This document shows, piece after piece, positions 1 to 5,960 of a stretch of 6,040 nt of DNA; within the stretch, counting starts at the first letter, position 1; each line of letters starts with the position of its first letter. The position numbers and the translations under genes are program-made. Source of the stretch: Treponema sp. (GTDB lineage Bacteria > Spirochaetota > Spirochaetia > Treponematales > Breznakiellaceae). The notes below the pieces were generated by a model. The model worked only from the letters and a program-made list of their open reading frames with translations. It was not told the DNA's origin and did not search any database. Where the stretch lies: assembly GCA_031276615.1 (NCBI GenBank), contig JAISND010000261.1, forward strand, positions 1 to 6,040, in the 5' to 3' direction.

Positions 1-525
1 AAGGATGTATGCCCCATCATCATACTTAAGGGGGAAAATTTCCCCCTGGAAGAAACTTCCAAGGCTTTTTTCCTTGGGGTCAGCGGACTGGTACAGGAGG
101 ATCTGGGCAATCCGGCAGAAATGGACCGGCTGCAAAAAATCCTCAGCCGCTATATTCCGGTCGAAGAAAAGCGAAAATCCAGCCGCATCCATGTTGAACC
201 TTGGCACCGCATCGGCCTTCTGATAAACAGCCCGAAGAATAAAGTAATTATTACCGGAGAAGTAAAATCCATATCCCCCGCGGGCCTTTCGTTCCTGCCG
301 TCCGGTTCATCCGTGATGAAGGATATAGCGCTTAACGACGAGGTGAATGAATGCAGCCTCCGCGCGGGGGAAGAAATTCTTTCGCCGGCCTGCAGGCTGG
401 TACGCACCGGCAGAATCGTTTCCTTTGAATTTGTTTCCTTTCCTCCAGGAGAACAAAAAAAACTGGAGCAGTACCTTGAGGAGATTCCCCTGATGGAACT
501 TAAAAGGACAGGCAATAAAGGCTGA
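1..525 (+). CDS. PilZ-domain protein, 5'-truncated by the window, with receiver-like N-terminal remnant
   Basis: The frame is open from base 1 to a TGA at 523-525, giving at least 174 residues; the true start lies outside the window. Residues about 55-160 look like a PilZ domain, a cyclic-di-GMP-binding module. RKSSR at 58-62 fits the RxxxR motif. SISPAG at 90-95 fits [D/N]xSxxG, except that Ser replaces the usual Asp/Asn. The closing strand-helix (GRIVSFEF, then EQKKLEQYL) is also typical. Residues about 5-50 (PIIIL, then FFLGVSGLVQEDL, then a helix) resemble the last third of a response-regulator receiver domain, so the whole protein may be a receiver-PilZ fusion; this part is inference. 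PilZ proteins usually control motility or envelope functions by binding the nucleotide. An internal ATG at base 121 is not the likely start, because coding-like sequence continues upstream. Confidence 0.72.
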   Translation, partial: KDVCPIIILKGENFPLEETSKAFFLGVSGLVQEDLGNPAEMDRLQKILSRYIPVEEKRKSSRIHVEPWHRIGLLINSPKNKVIITGEVKSISPAGLSFLPSGSSVMKDIALNDEVNECSLRAGEEILSPACRLVRTGRIVSFEFVSFPPGEQKKLEQYLEEIPLMELKRTGNKG

Positions 526-851
526 TGAAAACATGCGGCTATCCGGCATGCCAGTGTACCCGGAAGAGCGGCAGCCAGACCCTTCCATCCTGACCGCGGC
601 TTCCCCAAGTTTCGCATCACGGCGTCCGTACCGCGGAAAGCAGAAATTTTACCGATACGGACAGGGCCCTGGAATACGCGCGGAAACATTTCGGCAAAAA
701 CGCGGACACGAAAAATCCTTTGCGGGAAAAAGCCTACAGGGCAATGGGCGCCGTCAGCTTCAAGGGCATGGATTTCAGGCGGAATATCGGGAAGGAAGGC
801 CTTTCCGCCGAAGGAGCCGGCGGCCGTTTCGCGCCGGGCAGGCACGAAAGG
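525..851 (+). pseudogene. possible broken small gene or remnant after the PilZ gene
   Basis: An ATG at 525-527 overlaps the PilZ stop (TGATG) and reads 22 codons beginning MKTCGYPACQC before TGA at 591-593. The same frame then stays open to 977. From about 645 to 845 it has the GC-rich third positions and mixed composition of real coding sequence, for example TDTDRALEYARKHFGKN and REKAYRAMGAVSF. Around 590-640 a different frame (reading GFPKFRITASVPRKAE) looks more protein-like, which would fit a pair of frameshifts. No plus-strand frame stops before the permease gene that ends at 852 on the other strand. A 126-base antisense overlap would therefore be needed, which argues against an intact gene. 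I recognise no family. A minus-strand frame also runs through this region and across the PilZ gene, and I regard it as a shadow. The interval holds no other gene I can support. Confidence 0.3.
805..823. other. GC-rich hairpin between the convergent genes
   Basis: CCGCCG at 805-810 can pair with CGGCGG at 818-823 around a 7-base loop, about 30 bases beyond the rfuD stop. No convincing T-run follows on either strand, so it is not a standard intrinsic terminator. It could slow polymerase or protect the 3' end of the rfu mRNA, or be chance in GC-rich sequence. Confidence 0.3.
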
Positions 852-1748
852 CTACGCCACTTCGCCTTTTCGCTTTTCGTATACCGAAACACCGATCATC
901 ACAAGCAGCGCAAACATATGCGGAATGGCAAGGATAAAGTCGGCGGGAATATCAAAAATGCCCTGGGCGTAATTTGAAAAGGCATCGGCGAAGCCGAAAA
1001 CCAGCGCGGCGGCGAGCAGCCCCTGGGGACGGCGTCCGCCGAGGAAGATTATCACCAGGGCTGTCCAGCCCTTGCCCGCGGACATGCCGGGAACAAAGGC
1101 GCCGAGGTTGAGGCTGAGAAAGGAACCGCCGATTCCGCAGCAGAAGCCCGAGATCAGGAAAGCGGTGAAACGGTAGGTGTCCGGCCTGATCCCCAGCGAG
1201 GCAAGGGCCGCCGAATATTTGCCGCAGGCGCGCAGGCGGTAGCCGAAAGGGGTACGGTACAGCACAAGCCAGGCGGTGAAAAGGAAAAACCAGCCTGCGT
1301 ACACATAGACACTGTGGCCGGAAAAAAGATCGCCCAGAACCGGCATGTCTCCGATAAAGGGAATTTCCACGGGCGGCAGGCCCACGCCGTCCCGAAGCGC
1401 CGCCACTCCGCGGGTGCCAAAAAAGCGGTGCGACAAAACAACCGTCGTTCCCGAAGCGAAGAGGTTTGCCGCGAGACCGGTGATAAAAACATTTGAACGG
1501 AGCTTTAAAGTCGTAAAGGCAAGCAAAAACGCGAGGGCCAGGGAAGCGGCGGCAGCCGCGGCAAGCCCCGCGGCCACGCTCCCCGTATAGTAAACGGCGG
1601 CAAGCGCGGCAAAGGCGCCTGAAAGCAGCATGCCCTCAAGGGCGATGTTAAGCATGCCGGACAATTCGGTAAAAAGCCCGCCTGTGGCTGCCCAGAGCAG
1701 CGGCGTCATAATGGTAACGGCGCTGTGCAATACGGGAAAACGGCTCAC
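852..1748 (-). CDS. rfuD: riboflavin ABC transporter permease RfuD (BPD_transp_2 family)
   Basis: A 298-residue, very hydrophobic inner-membrane protein of the branched-chain/BMP-type permease family. The closest familiar relatives are the second permeases of nucleoside importers such as YufQ/NupC. Family landmarks are LNIALEGMLLSGAF at about 33-46, a cytoplasmic ATPase-contact loop around 166-193 (TPFGYRLRACGKYSAALA, then GIRPD), and GKGWTALVIIFLGGRRPQG at about 225-243. It has roughly eight membrane segments and ends in a basic tail (YEKRKGEVA). The start is GTG, and GTGA at 1748-1745 overlaps the rfuC stop, implying translational coupling. With RfuC it should form the membrane channel. The riboflavin assignment comes from operon context and the FMN riboswitch; the protein alone would also fit a nucleoside permease. 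Confidence 0.85.
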   Translation of the reverse strand: MSRFPVLHSAVTIMTPLLWAATGGLFTELSGMLNIALEGMLLSGAFAALAAVYYTGSVAAGLAAAAAASLALAFLLAFTTLKLRSNVFITGLAANLFASGTTVVLSHRFFGTRGVAALRDGVGLPPVEIPFIGDMPVLGDLFSGHSVYVYAGWFFLFTAWLVLYRTPFGYRLRACGKYSAALASLGIRPDTYRFTAFLISGFCCGIGGSFLSLNLGAFVPGMSAGKGWTALVIIFLGGRRPQGLLAAALVFGFADAFSNYAQGIFDIPADFILAIPHMFALLVMIGVSVYEKRKGEVA

Positions 1749-2932
1749 TGTTTCACTCTCCCGTTCACAAACTTCTTTCCGAAAAAATTACCTATGCTCA
1801 GGCTGGTCACAAGGAAAAAAATAACCGACTGTACAATGGACACGACCTCAAAGGTCAGGTCCGAATTCTGCATGGCGATCCGCGCGCCCTGTCCAATCCA
1901 GGAAAAGAAGAGCGCCGCGGGAACCACCGCCGGCGGATAAAAGCGGGCGATGAGCGCCGCGGCAAGGCCGTTCCAGCCAAGCCCGGCGGAAAATTCTTTT
2001 ACCGTTCCGTAGTAGACGCCAAACACCGCAAGGCCGCCGGCCAGGCCGTACAGGGCGCCGCTTAGAAACATGGCAAGGACAGTGTTCAGCCTGACGTTGA
2101 TCCCTCCGTAGCGGGCGAAGGTTTCACTGGCGCCCGCCATGCGAATCTCGTAGCCGGGTTTTGTCCGGTCAAGGAAAAACTGCGTCAGCGCGGCCGCCGC
2201 AAGGGCAGCAAAAAGCGCCGCGCTGAGATTTGAGGGCGGCAGTATCAGCGGAAGCCGCAGGGACTCCGCGATTTTTTTTGTCGACTGGAGACTGGTTTCG
2301 GGATCGAGGAAGGGGCCGTTTACCAGATAGTTGACGATGAGCGTCAAAATATTGGAAACAAGAAAAGTGGTGATAAGTTCGCTGGTGTTCCACCGGGCCT
2401 TGCAGAGACCGGAAAAACCCGCGGCGATTCCGGCAAGGCAGGCGCCGGCCAGAAGCGCAAGAACGCCGCCGAAGATTCCCAGCGGCGCGAGAACAAGGGC
2501 GCAGACGGTGGCGGTAAAAGCACCGGCATATATCTGCCCCTCCCCGCCCAGATTGAAATGGCCGCCCCTCATGGCGACTGAAACTCCAAGCCCGCCGAAG
2601 ATCAGGGGAACGGCGCCGTTCAGCATATTGCCGAAGTTGTAGAGGCTGCGGAAGGGACCGAGGAAAAAGAAACGCAGGGCCCTGCCCGGTGTTTTGCTGA
2701 GAAGGAGGGCCAGACCAACCAAGACCAGAAGGGTGATGAGCGGAATGAACAGGATTCCTCCCCATGCCCCCGAACGGAGCGCGCCCGCGAGGCTGTCCGG
2801 CAGACGCGCCTTCGGAGGCCCGCCGGCAGAATCAGGGGAATCTTCGGGGCTGCGGCGATCCGGAAGGCCGAAGAAAAGGCGGCGGATTTTTTTGCGGAAC
2901 CGCGTCAGAAACAGCGCGCGTCCGGCTTTCAC
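1745..2932 (-). CDS. rfuC: riboflavin ABC transporter permease RfuC (BPD_transp_2 family)
   Basis: A 395-residue membrane permease, partner of RfuD. Residues 1-55 are hydrophilic, with a basic start (RFRKKIRR) and a Pro/Ser/Asp-rich stretch; membrane segments begin near residue 57. FNLGGEGQIYAG at 126-137 is the hallmark of the larger permease in BMP-type importers (YufP/NupB-like). WNTSELITTFLVSNI at 181-195 and the loop at about 260-280 (GYEIRMAGASETFARYGG) match the conserved ATPase-facing regions. GTG at 2932-2930 overlaps the rfuB stop (GTGA, 2932-2929), which I take as the start because of this coupling; an internal start would shorten the soluble tail. The substrate call depends on the riboswitch-controlled operon. 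In T. pallidum the corresponding system is RfuABCD. Confidence 0.86.
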   Translation of the reverse strand: MKAGRALFLTRFRKKIRRLFFGLPDRRSPEDSPDSAGGPPKARLPDSLAGALRSGAWGGILFIPLITLLVLVGLALLLSKTPGRALRFFFLGPFRSLYNFGNMLNGAVPLIFGGLGVSVAMRGGHFNLGGEGQIYAGAFTATVCALVLAPLGIFGGVLALLAGACLAGIAAGFSGLCKARWNTSELITTFLVSNILTLIVNYLVNGPFLDPETSLQSTKKIAESLRLPLILPPSNLSAALFAALAAAALTQFFLDRTKPGYEIRMAGASETFARYGGINVRLNTVLAMFLSGALYGLAGGLAVFGVYYGTVKEFSAGLGWNGLAAALIARFYPPAVVPAALFFSWIGQGARIAMQNSDLTFEVVSIVQSVIFFLVTSLSIGNFFGKKFVNGRVKQ

Positions 2933-4548
2933 GTTTTCAATCCCGTCATACAGGCGCCGATTGCTTCTTTAATTGACCGCGTGTCCGAAGCCCCCGAAAT
3001 CCGGAATTCGCCGGCGGCCCTGCCCCGGTACAGCACGATGACGCGATCCGCCAGCGCAAGAATTTCATCCAGATTGGTGGAGATGAGGATCACCGCCGCG
3101 CCCCTTTCGCGGAGGGCCGCGATTCTACCGTGTACAAAGGCGGCCGCCGCGACATCAAGGCCCCGCGTCGGCTCGGAAAAAACAATATAATCCCGAAACT
3201 GTTCAATCTCACGGGCAAGGATTAGTTTCTGGATATTTCCGCCCGAAAGTATGCCCGCGGGATCGGAACCTTTCCCGGCAATGCGGTAGCGCCGTATCAA
3301 CTCCCCGGAAAAATCACGCGCCCTTTTCCGGTTAAAAATTCCGCGCCGGAAAAATTCCCCGCGCCGGTCTATTATCATGTTCTCGTCCACCCTCGCCGAC
3401 AGGGCGCTTCCCACATTGAGCCGGTCGGCGGGCACGAAGGCCAGGCCCCGATTGCGCAGGCGGCGTATATTGAGCCGGGAAATATCTTCCCCGCGGTGAA
3501 GTATCCGCCCGGAAGCGGGATGAATAAACCCGCCCAGCACCGCCTCCAGCACGCCCAGGCCGTTGCCCCCGACGCCGGCAAAGCCGAGTATTTCACCGGA
3601 CCCCGCGGCAAAGGCAAGTTTTTCAAGAAGCGGCCGCTCCTGGCCGCGGCGCAGCACCGTCAGGTCCTCAAAGGCAAGCACCGGCCCTCCGGCGGCCGCT
3701 GCCGGTACAGCCCCCGTCGCCGGGCCTGTACCCGCGGATACGCCGGCAGGCGGGACAGCGCCGACCATCATCCGCGAGACCTCGCGTTCGTCAATTTCCG
3801 GGGCGCCGCGGACTCCGGCCAGTTTTCCCTTTCGCAGCACCGCCACCCTGTCCGCTATAAGTTTTATCTCTTTAAGCTTGTGGGTGATGAGAACAAGCGA
3901 CTTGCCGTTATGGGCAAGGGTTTTGAGGGTATTGAAAAACGAATCTGTTTCCCGCTCGGTAAGTACCGAGGTCGGTTCGTCAAAGATGAGGATATCCGCG
4001 TTCCTGCAGAGCATGCGGCAGATCTCAACCTGCTGCATTTCGCCGACGCTGAGGCTTTTTACCGGCCGGCCGGCTTCGATTGAAAAATGATGGGCGCGGA
4101 TAAGCTGTGCGGCGGCAGCTTCGGCTTTCACCCTGTCATAAAAAAAGAATCCCCTGCGCGGTTCAATCCCCATCATCATGTTTTCCGCGACCGTATATTC
4201 GGGAAAGAGCATAAAATTCTGATGAACCATGCCGATACCCAGCCTGCGGGCGGTGAGGGGCGAGTCGATAATCACCCGTTTCCCGCGGATAAAAATTTCG
4301 CCCGCGCTGGGCATCTCAAGGCCGCAGAGTATTTTCATAAGGGTTGTTTTTCCCGCGCCGTTTTCACCGGCAATGCAGAGAATCTCCCCCCTTCCGAGAT
4401 CAAGGCTGATATTGTCGTTGGCCATGCTCTTGCGTCCGGGATACACCTTGCTGATGCCCCGCAGTTCTATTGCTTTTACCGGCCCCGCCGCGTTTCCGGG
4501 AATCGCGCGGGCGGGTCCGCCGGCGTCAGCCGTTTCAGGGGCGGCCAT
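2929..4548 (-). CDS. rfuB: riboflavin ABC transporter ATPase RfuB, two fused nucleotide-binding domains
   Basis: A 539-residue cytoplasmic ATPase with two ABC domains in tandem, the layout of RbsA/MglA/YufO proteins. Domain 1 (about 25-265) has Walker A GENGAGKT at 61-68, Q-loop MVHQ ending at 110, signature LSVGE at 166-170, Walker B ILIFDE at 186-191 and switch histidine H223. Domain 2 (about 288-535) has a P-loop without the Lys-Thr pair (AGVGGNGLG, 324-332), an intact signature LSGGN at 434-438, FSEPTRGLD at 457-465 with Ser in the Walker B Asp position but Glu kept, and Thr491 at the switch-histidine position. One composite site (Walker A of domain 1 with signature of domain 2) should be canonical and the other degenerate, a pattern known in this family. 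An Ala/Gly/Pro-rich linker at about 262-288 joins the domains. The ATG lies 3 bases after the rfuA stop with no clear Shine-Dalgarno, suggesting coupled translation. Confidence 0.9.
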   Translation of the reverse strand: MAAPETADAGGPARAIPGNAAGPVKAIELRGISKVYPGRKSMANDNISLDLGRGEILCIAGENGAGKTTLMKILCGLEMPSAGEIFIRGKRVIIDSPLTARRLGIGMVHQNFMLFPEYTVAENMMMGIEPRRGFFFYDRVKAEAAAAQLIRAHHFSIEAGRPVKSLSVGEMQQVEICRMLCRNADILIFDEPTSVLTERETDSFFNTLKTLAHNGKSLVLITHKLKEIKLIADRVAVLRKGKLAGVRGAPEIDEREVSRMMVGAVPPAGVSAGTGPATGAVPAAAAGGPVLAFEDLTVLRRGQERPLLEKLAFAAGSGEILGFAGVGGNGLGVLEAVLGGFIHPASGRILHRGEDISRLNIRRLRNRGLAFVPADRLNVGSALSARVDENMIIDRRGEFFRRGIFNRKRARDFSGELIRRYRIAGKGSDPAGILSGGNIQKLILAREIEQFRDYIVFSEPTRGLDVAAAAFVHGRIAALRERGAAVILISTNLDEILALADRVIVLYRGRAAGEFRISGASDTRSIKEAIGACMTGLKT

Positions 4549-4551
4549 TTT

Positions 4552-5586
4552 TCACAGGGGCGGAATCGCGTAATCAACGCGGCCGGCGCGGATGTCCTTC
4601 ATGAAGGAATCAAACTTTTCCCGTACCGGCGCGGGAACGTGGTCGTAATACCCGGGATCATCGGCAATAAAGCCGAGGTATCCTTCCTTTACGCCGATGG
4701 TAACGCATGTTCCGTACCGTATCTTTCCGGCAAGAACGTCGGAAAGGATTTCTTCGGTCAGTTTTTTCTGTTCCATAATTCCACAGCCGACGATGACTCC
4801 GGGGGCCAGACCGTATTCGTTGGTGTTATGGAACACCACATAAGCGCCGCGATCCTGCGCGGTCCGGATTACCCCCTGCGCCGCGCCGCCGGCAATAACG
4901 GCGAACACGTCAACGCCCGAGTCGATCATGCTTGAGGCAAGCTCGGCGGCCTTGTTTGCGTCGTACCAGTTGCCGATTACCCGAAAATCCAGGCTGATCT
5001 GCGAGTCGGCGCGGCGGGCGCCTTCGAGAAAGCCCGGCACGATGTGCCTGCTCAGAAGGGGATATTCCTGGGCGGCTATAAAACCAATCCGCTTTGAGGC
5101 GTTGCCGCCGCTCATGTCACTTGTCGTTATCAATCCCGCCAGGTAACCGAGGTAGAGGGACTGTTCGTACTGGTTGTAGAGATAGGTGCCTATCCGGGGG
5201 TTCCCTTCGTATTTGGCGTCGGTAATGATGAATTTCTGATCGGGGAATTTTTCCCCCACGCCGGCGCATATCTCCGGCAGGGACGGATTGGAGCCGAGCA
5301 CCAGATCGTATTCGCCGCTTGCGACTAACGATGTCAGCTGCTCCTCCCATTCGGCCTGGTTGAAGCCGGCCTCGTATATTTTTACCCGCACCCCGTTGTG
5401 TTCCGCCGCAAAGGATTCGGCGCCGGCGGCCAGGAGTTCGTAGGGGGGGCTGCCCGCCACAACGCCGGTTATGTAGACCAGCACCGAAAGGTCCCCGGAC
5501 TTTGCCTTCCCCGTGTCCTTCGCGCCAATGGCGAAAAGCGGACAGTTTAAAAAGAGGATAAAAAGGATGATAAGGCCGCGCTTCAT
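4552..5586 (-). CDS. rfuA: riboflavin-binding protein RfuA (BMP/PnrA-like substrate-binding protein)
   Basis: A 344-residue exported receptor that should capture flavin outside the inner membrane and deliver it to RfuBCD. The start is set at the ATG at 5586 because AGGGAG at 5598-5593 lies 6 bases upstream and a signal peptide follows at once (MKRG, hydrophobic core to about 19). In-frame starts further upstream would read through the terminator and have no ribosome binding site. Cleavage is uncertain: Cys15 in LFLNC is a poor lipobox, and signal peptidase I after AIGA (22) also fits; the T. pallidum RfuA is described as a lipoprotein. BMP-family landmarks are YDLVLGSNPSL at 93-103, EKFPDQKFIITDA at 112-124, LGYLAGLIT at 146-154, GNWYDANKAAELA at 205-217 and VIAGGAAQGV at 230-239. 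The GVDxDQ-like segment of nucleoside receptors is replaced by VFHNTNEYG (251-259), consistent with a different ligand. Confidence 0.88.
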   Translation of the reverse strand: MKRGLIILFILFLNCPLFAIGAKDTGKAKSGDLSVLVYITGVVAGSPPYELLAAGAESFAAEHNGVRVKIYEAGFNQAEWEEQLTSLVASGEYDLVLGSNPSLPEICAGVGEKFPDQKFIITDAKYEGNPRIGTYLYNQYEQSLYLGYLAGLITTSDMSGGNASKRIGFIAAQEYPLLSRHIVPGFLEGARRADSQISLDFRVIGNWYDANKAAELASSMIDSGVDVFAVIAGGAAQGVIRTAQDRGAYVVFHNTNEYGLAPGVIVGCGIMEQKKLTEEILSDVLAGKIRYGTCVTIGVKEGYLGFIADDPGYYDHVPAPVREKFDSFMKDIRAGRVDYAIPPL

Positions 5587-5612
5587 TTCCCGCTCCCTGA
5601 AAAAACAGGCAT
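5583..5612 (-). CDS. putative 9-residue leader peptide overlapping the rfuA start
   Basis: On the minus strand GGAGG (5623-5619) is followed 6 bases later by ATG (5612-5610), opening MPVFSGSGK and ending at TGA 5585-5583. That stop overlaps the rfuA ATG at 5586-5584 as ATGA, so ribosomes finishing the leader could restart on rfuA. Its ribosome binding site matches better than rfuA's own, and the ATG and part of the Shine-Dalgarno lie inside the hairpin at 5607-5621. The peptide resembles nothing I recognise. It is too short for composition to help, so it may be chance. Confidence 0.35.
   Translation of the reverse strand: MPVFSGSGK
5593..5598 (-). promoter_or_regulatory. ribosome binding site of rfuA
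   Basis: AGGGAG on the minus strand, 6 bases before the ATG at 5586. It decides the rfuA start over longer in-frame options. It lies inside the 9-codon leader ORF. Confidence 0.75.
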
Positions 5613-5621
5613 GACATGCCT
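5600..5621 (-). terminator. second terminator-like hairpin overlapping the leader ORF start
   Basis: AGGCATG at 5621-5615 and CATGCCT at 5613-5607 form a perfect inverted repeat with a one-base centre, realistically 5-6 pairs with a 3-5 base loop. It is followed by G and then six T at 5605-5600. It lies between the first terminator and rfuA. It could be a weak second intrinsic terminator or a structure that hides the GGAGG and ATG of the leader ORF. The stem is short and only moderately GC-rich. Confidence 0.4.
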
Positions 5622-5639
5622 CCATTTGATTGTATGCGA

Positions 5640-5652
5640 AGGGTAACACCCT
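5640..5652 (-). other. small hairpin in the rfu leader
   Basis: AGGGT and ACCCT form a 5-pair stem around a 3-base loop, between the two terminator-like structures. There is no T-run. It may simply be structured leader RNA. Confidence 0.3.
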
Positions 5653-5673
5653 GCAAACTGATTTTCCTGGCAT

Positions 5674-5700
5674 AAAAAAACCCCGGAGATTCCAGGGTTT
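5674..5700 (-). terminator. intrinsic terminator of the FMN riboswitch expression platform
   Basis: In the minus-strand RNA, AAACCCUGG (5700-5692) pairs with CCGGGGUUU (5686-5678) as nine pairs with one G-U, closing a 5-base loop (5691-5687). The run of seven U spans 5680-5674. It lies 36 bases after the aptamer and about 90 bases before rfuA, the usual place for a transcription-attenuation platform. FMN binding should favour this hairpin and reduce transporter expression. Confidence 0.88.
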
Positions 5701-5718
5701 GGGATTCGAACGGCAACA

Positions 5719-5731
5719 GCCCCAAAGGGGC
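5719..5731 (-). other. hairpin between aptamer and terminator
   Basis: GCCCC and GGGGC pair around a 3-base loop. Its TTTGGG (5726-5721) can alternatively pair with CCCAAA (5703-5698), which covers the first bases of the terminator's 5' arm. It may therefore take part in the on/off switch. Confidence 0.45.
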
Positions 5732-5736
5732 GGCGC

Positions 5737-5879
5737 GATTTTCTTCCATCCGGACTGTACCGTCGGCACCGGAATTTCACCGGTTCAATGCCGGCCAGGG
5801 AAAACCCCGGCACGGATTAGCGGGCTATACCGCCGGTAGGGAATCACCCGCTGCGCGGGATCACCCGACCCTGAAAATC
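5737..5879 (-). ncRNA. FMN riboswitch aptamer (RFN element)
   Basis: On the minus strand the closing stem P1 is GATTTTC (5879-5873) with GAAAATC (5743-5737), seven perfect pairs. Between them lie the conserved RFN blocks: TTCCCTACCGGCGGT followed by TAGCCCGC in the 5' half (about 5843-5820), then GGTGAAATTCC, GCCGACGGTACAGTCC and GGATGGAAGA in the 3' half (about 5782-5740). The variable arm has TGCCGG (5812-5807) pairing with CCGGCA (5794-5789). The P2/L2 arm is longer than normal and contains a near-duplicate unit. The RNA senses flavin mononucleotide and controls flavin synthesis or uptake genes; here the controlled gene is rfuA and the rest of the operon. The match covers both halves and the tertiary-contact loop of P6, so the call is firm. 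Confidence 0.96.
5839..5867 (-). repeat. near-duplicate unit within the P2/L2 arm of the riboswitch
   Basis: On the plus strand GGGAATCACCCG (5839-5850) is followed by GGGATCACCCG (5857-5867), differing by one A. The bases between them let CCCGC (5847-5851) pair with GCGGG (5855-5859) around TGC. The RFN consensus has only one such unit here. Confidence 0.8.
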
Positions 5880-5888
5880 TATGCTTTA

Positions 5889-5917
5889 AGTATACGCGGC
5901 CGCGGGCAGCAGGTCAA
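5889..5917 (-). promoter_or_regulatory. sigma-70-type promoter of the rfu operon
   Basis: On the minus strand, -35 TTGACC (5917-5912) and -10 TATACT (5894-5889) are separated by exactly 17 bases, each one mismatch from consensus. A start near 5882 would place the first transcribed bases a few bases before riboswitch P1, as expected. The leader before rfuA would be about 296 bases. Confidence 0.85.
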
Positions 5918-5927
5918 GTCCCCGCGT

Positions 5928-5952
5928 TGCCTCATCGAAAATGTAACCCAAA
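5928..5952 (+). repeat. direct repeat, copy 1
   Basis: TGCCTCAT, one base, then GAAAATGTAACCCAAA. It matches copy 2 except for the short spacer between the two blocks. Confidence 0.9.
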
Positions 5953-5960
5953 AGTACCCA

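Noticed and set aside
591..636. Selenocysteine recoding of the TGA at 591-593
   Set aside because: The CCGCGG copies could pair, but the enclosed loop is large and unlike a bacterial SECIS, and no selenoprotein family is recognised.
150..845. A 231-codon minus-strand frame
   Set aside because: It lies antisense to the PilZ gene, has Arg/Ser/Pro-rich shadow-like composition, and resembles no family.
4087..4935. A 282-codon plus-strand frame
   Set aside because: It is antisense to the well-supported rfuB and rfuA genes; its length is a by-product of GC-rich codon use.
5701..5715. tRNA T-arm-like string on the minus strand (GTTCGAATCCC)
   Set aside because: The flanking bases do not form a T-stem, and no acceptor, anticodon or D-arm is present; it lies in the riboswitch expression platform.
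5587..5769. Longer form of rfuA with 61 extra N-terminal residues
   Set aside because: The extension runs through the terminator and the 3' part of the riboswitch, has no ribosome binding site, and would bury the signal peptide.
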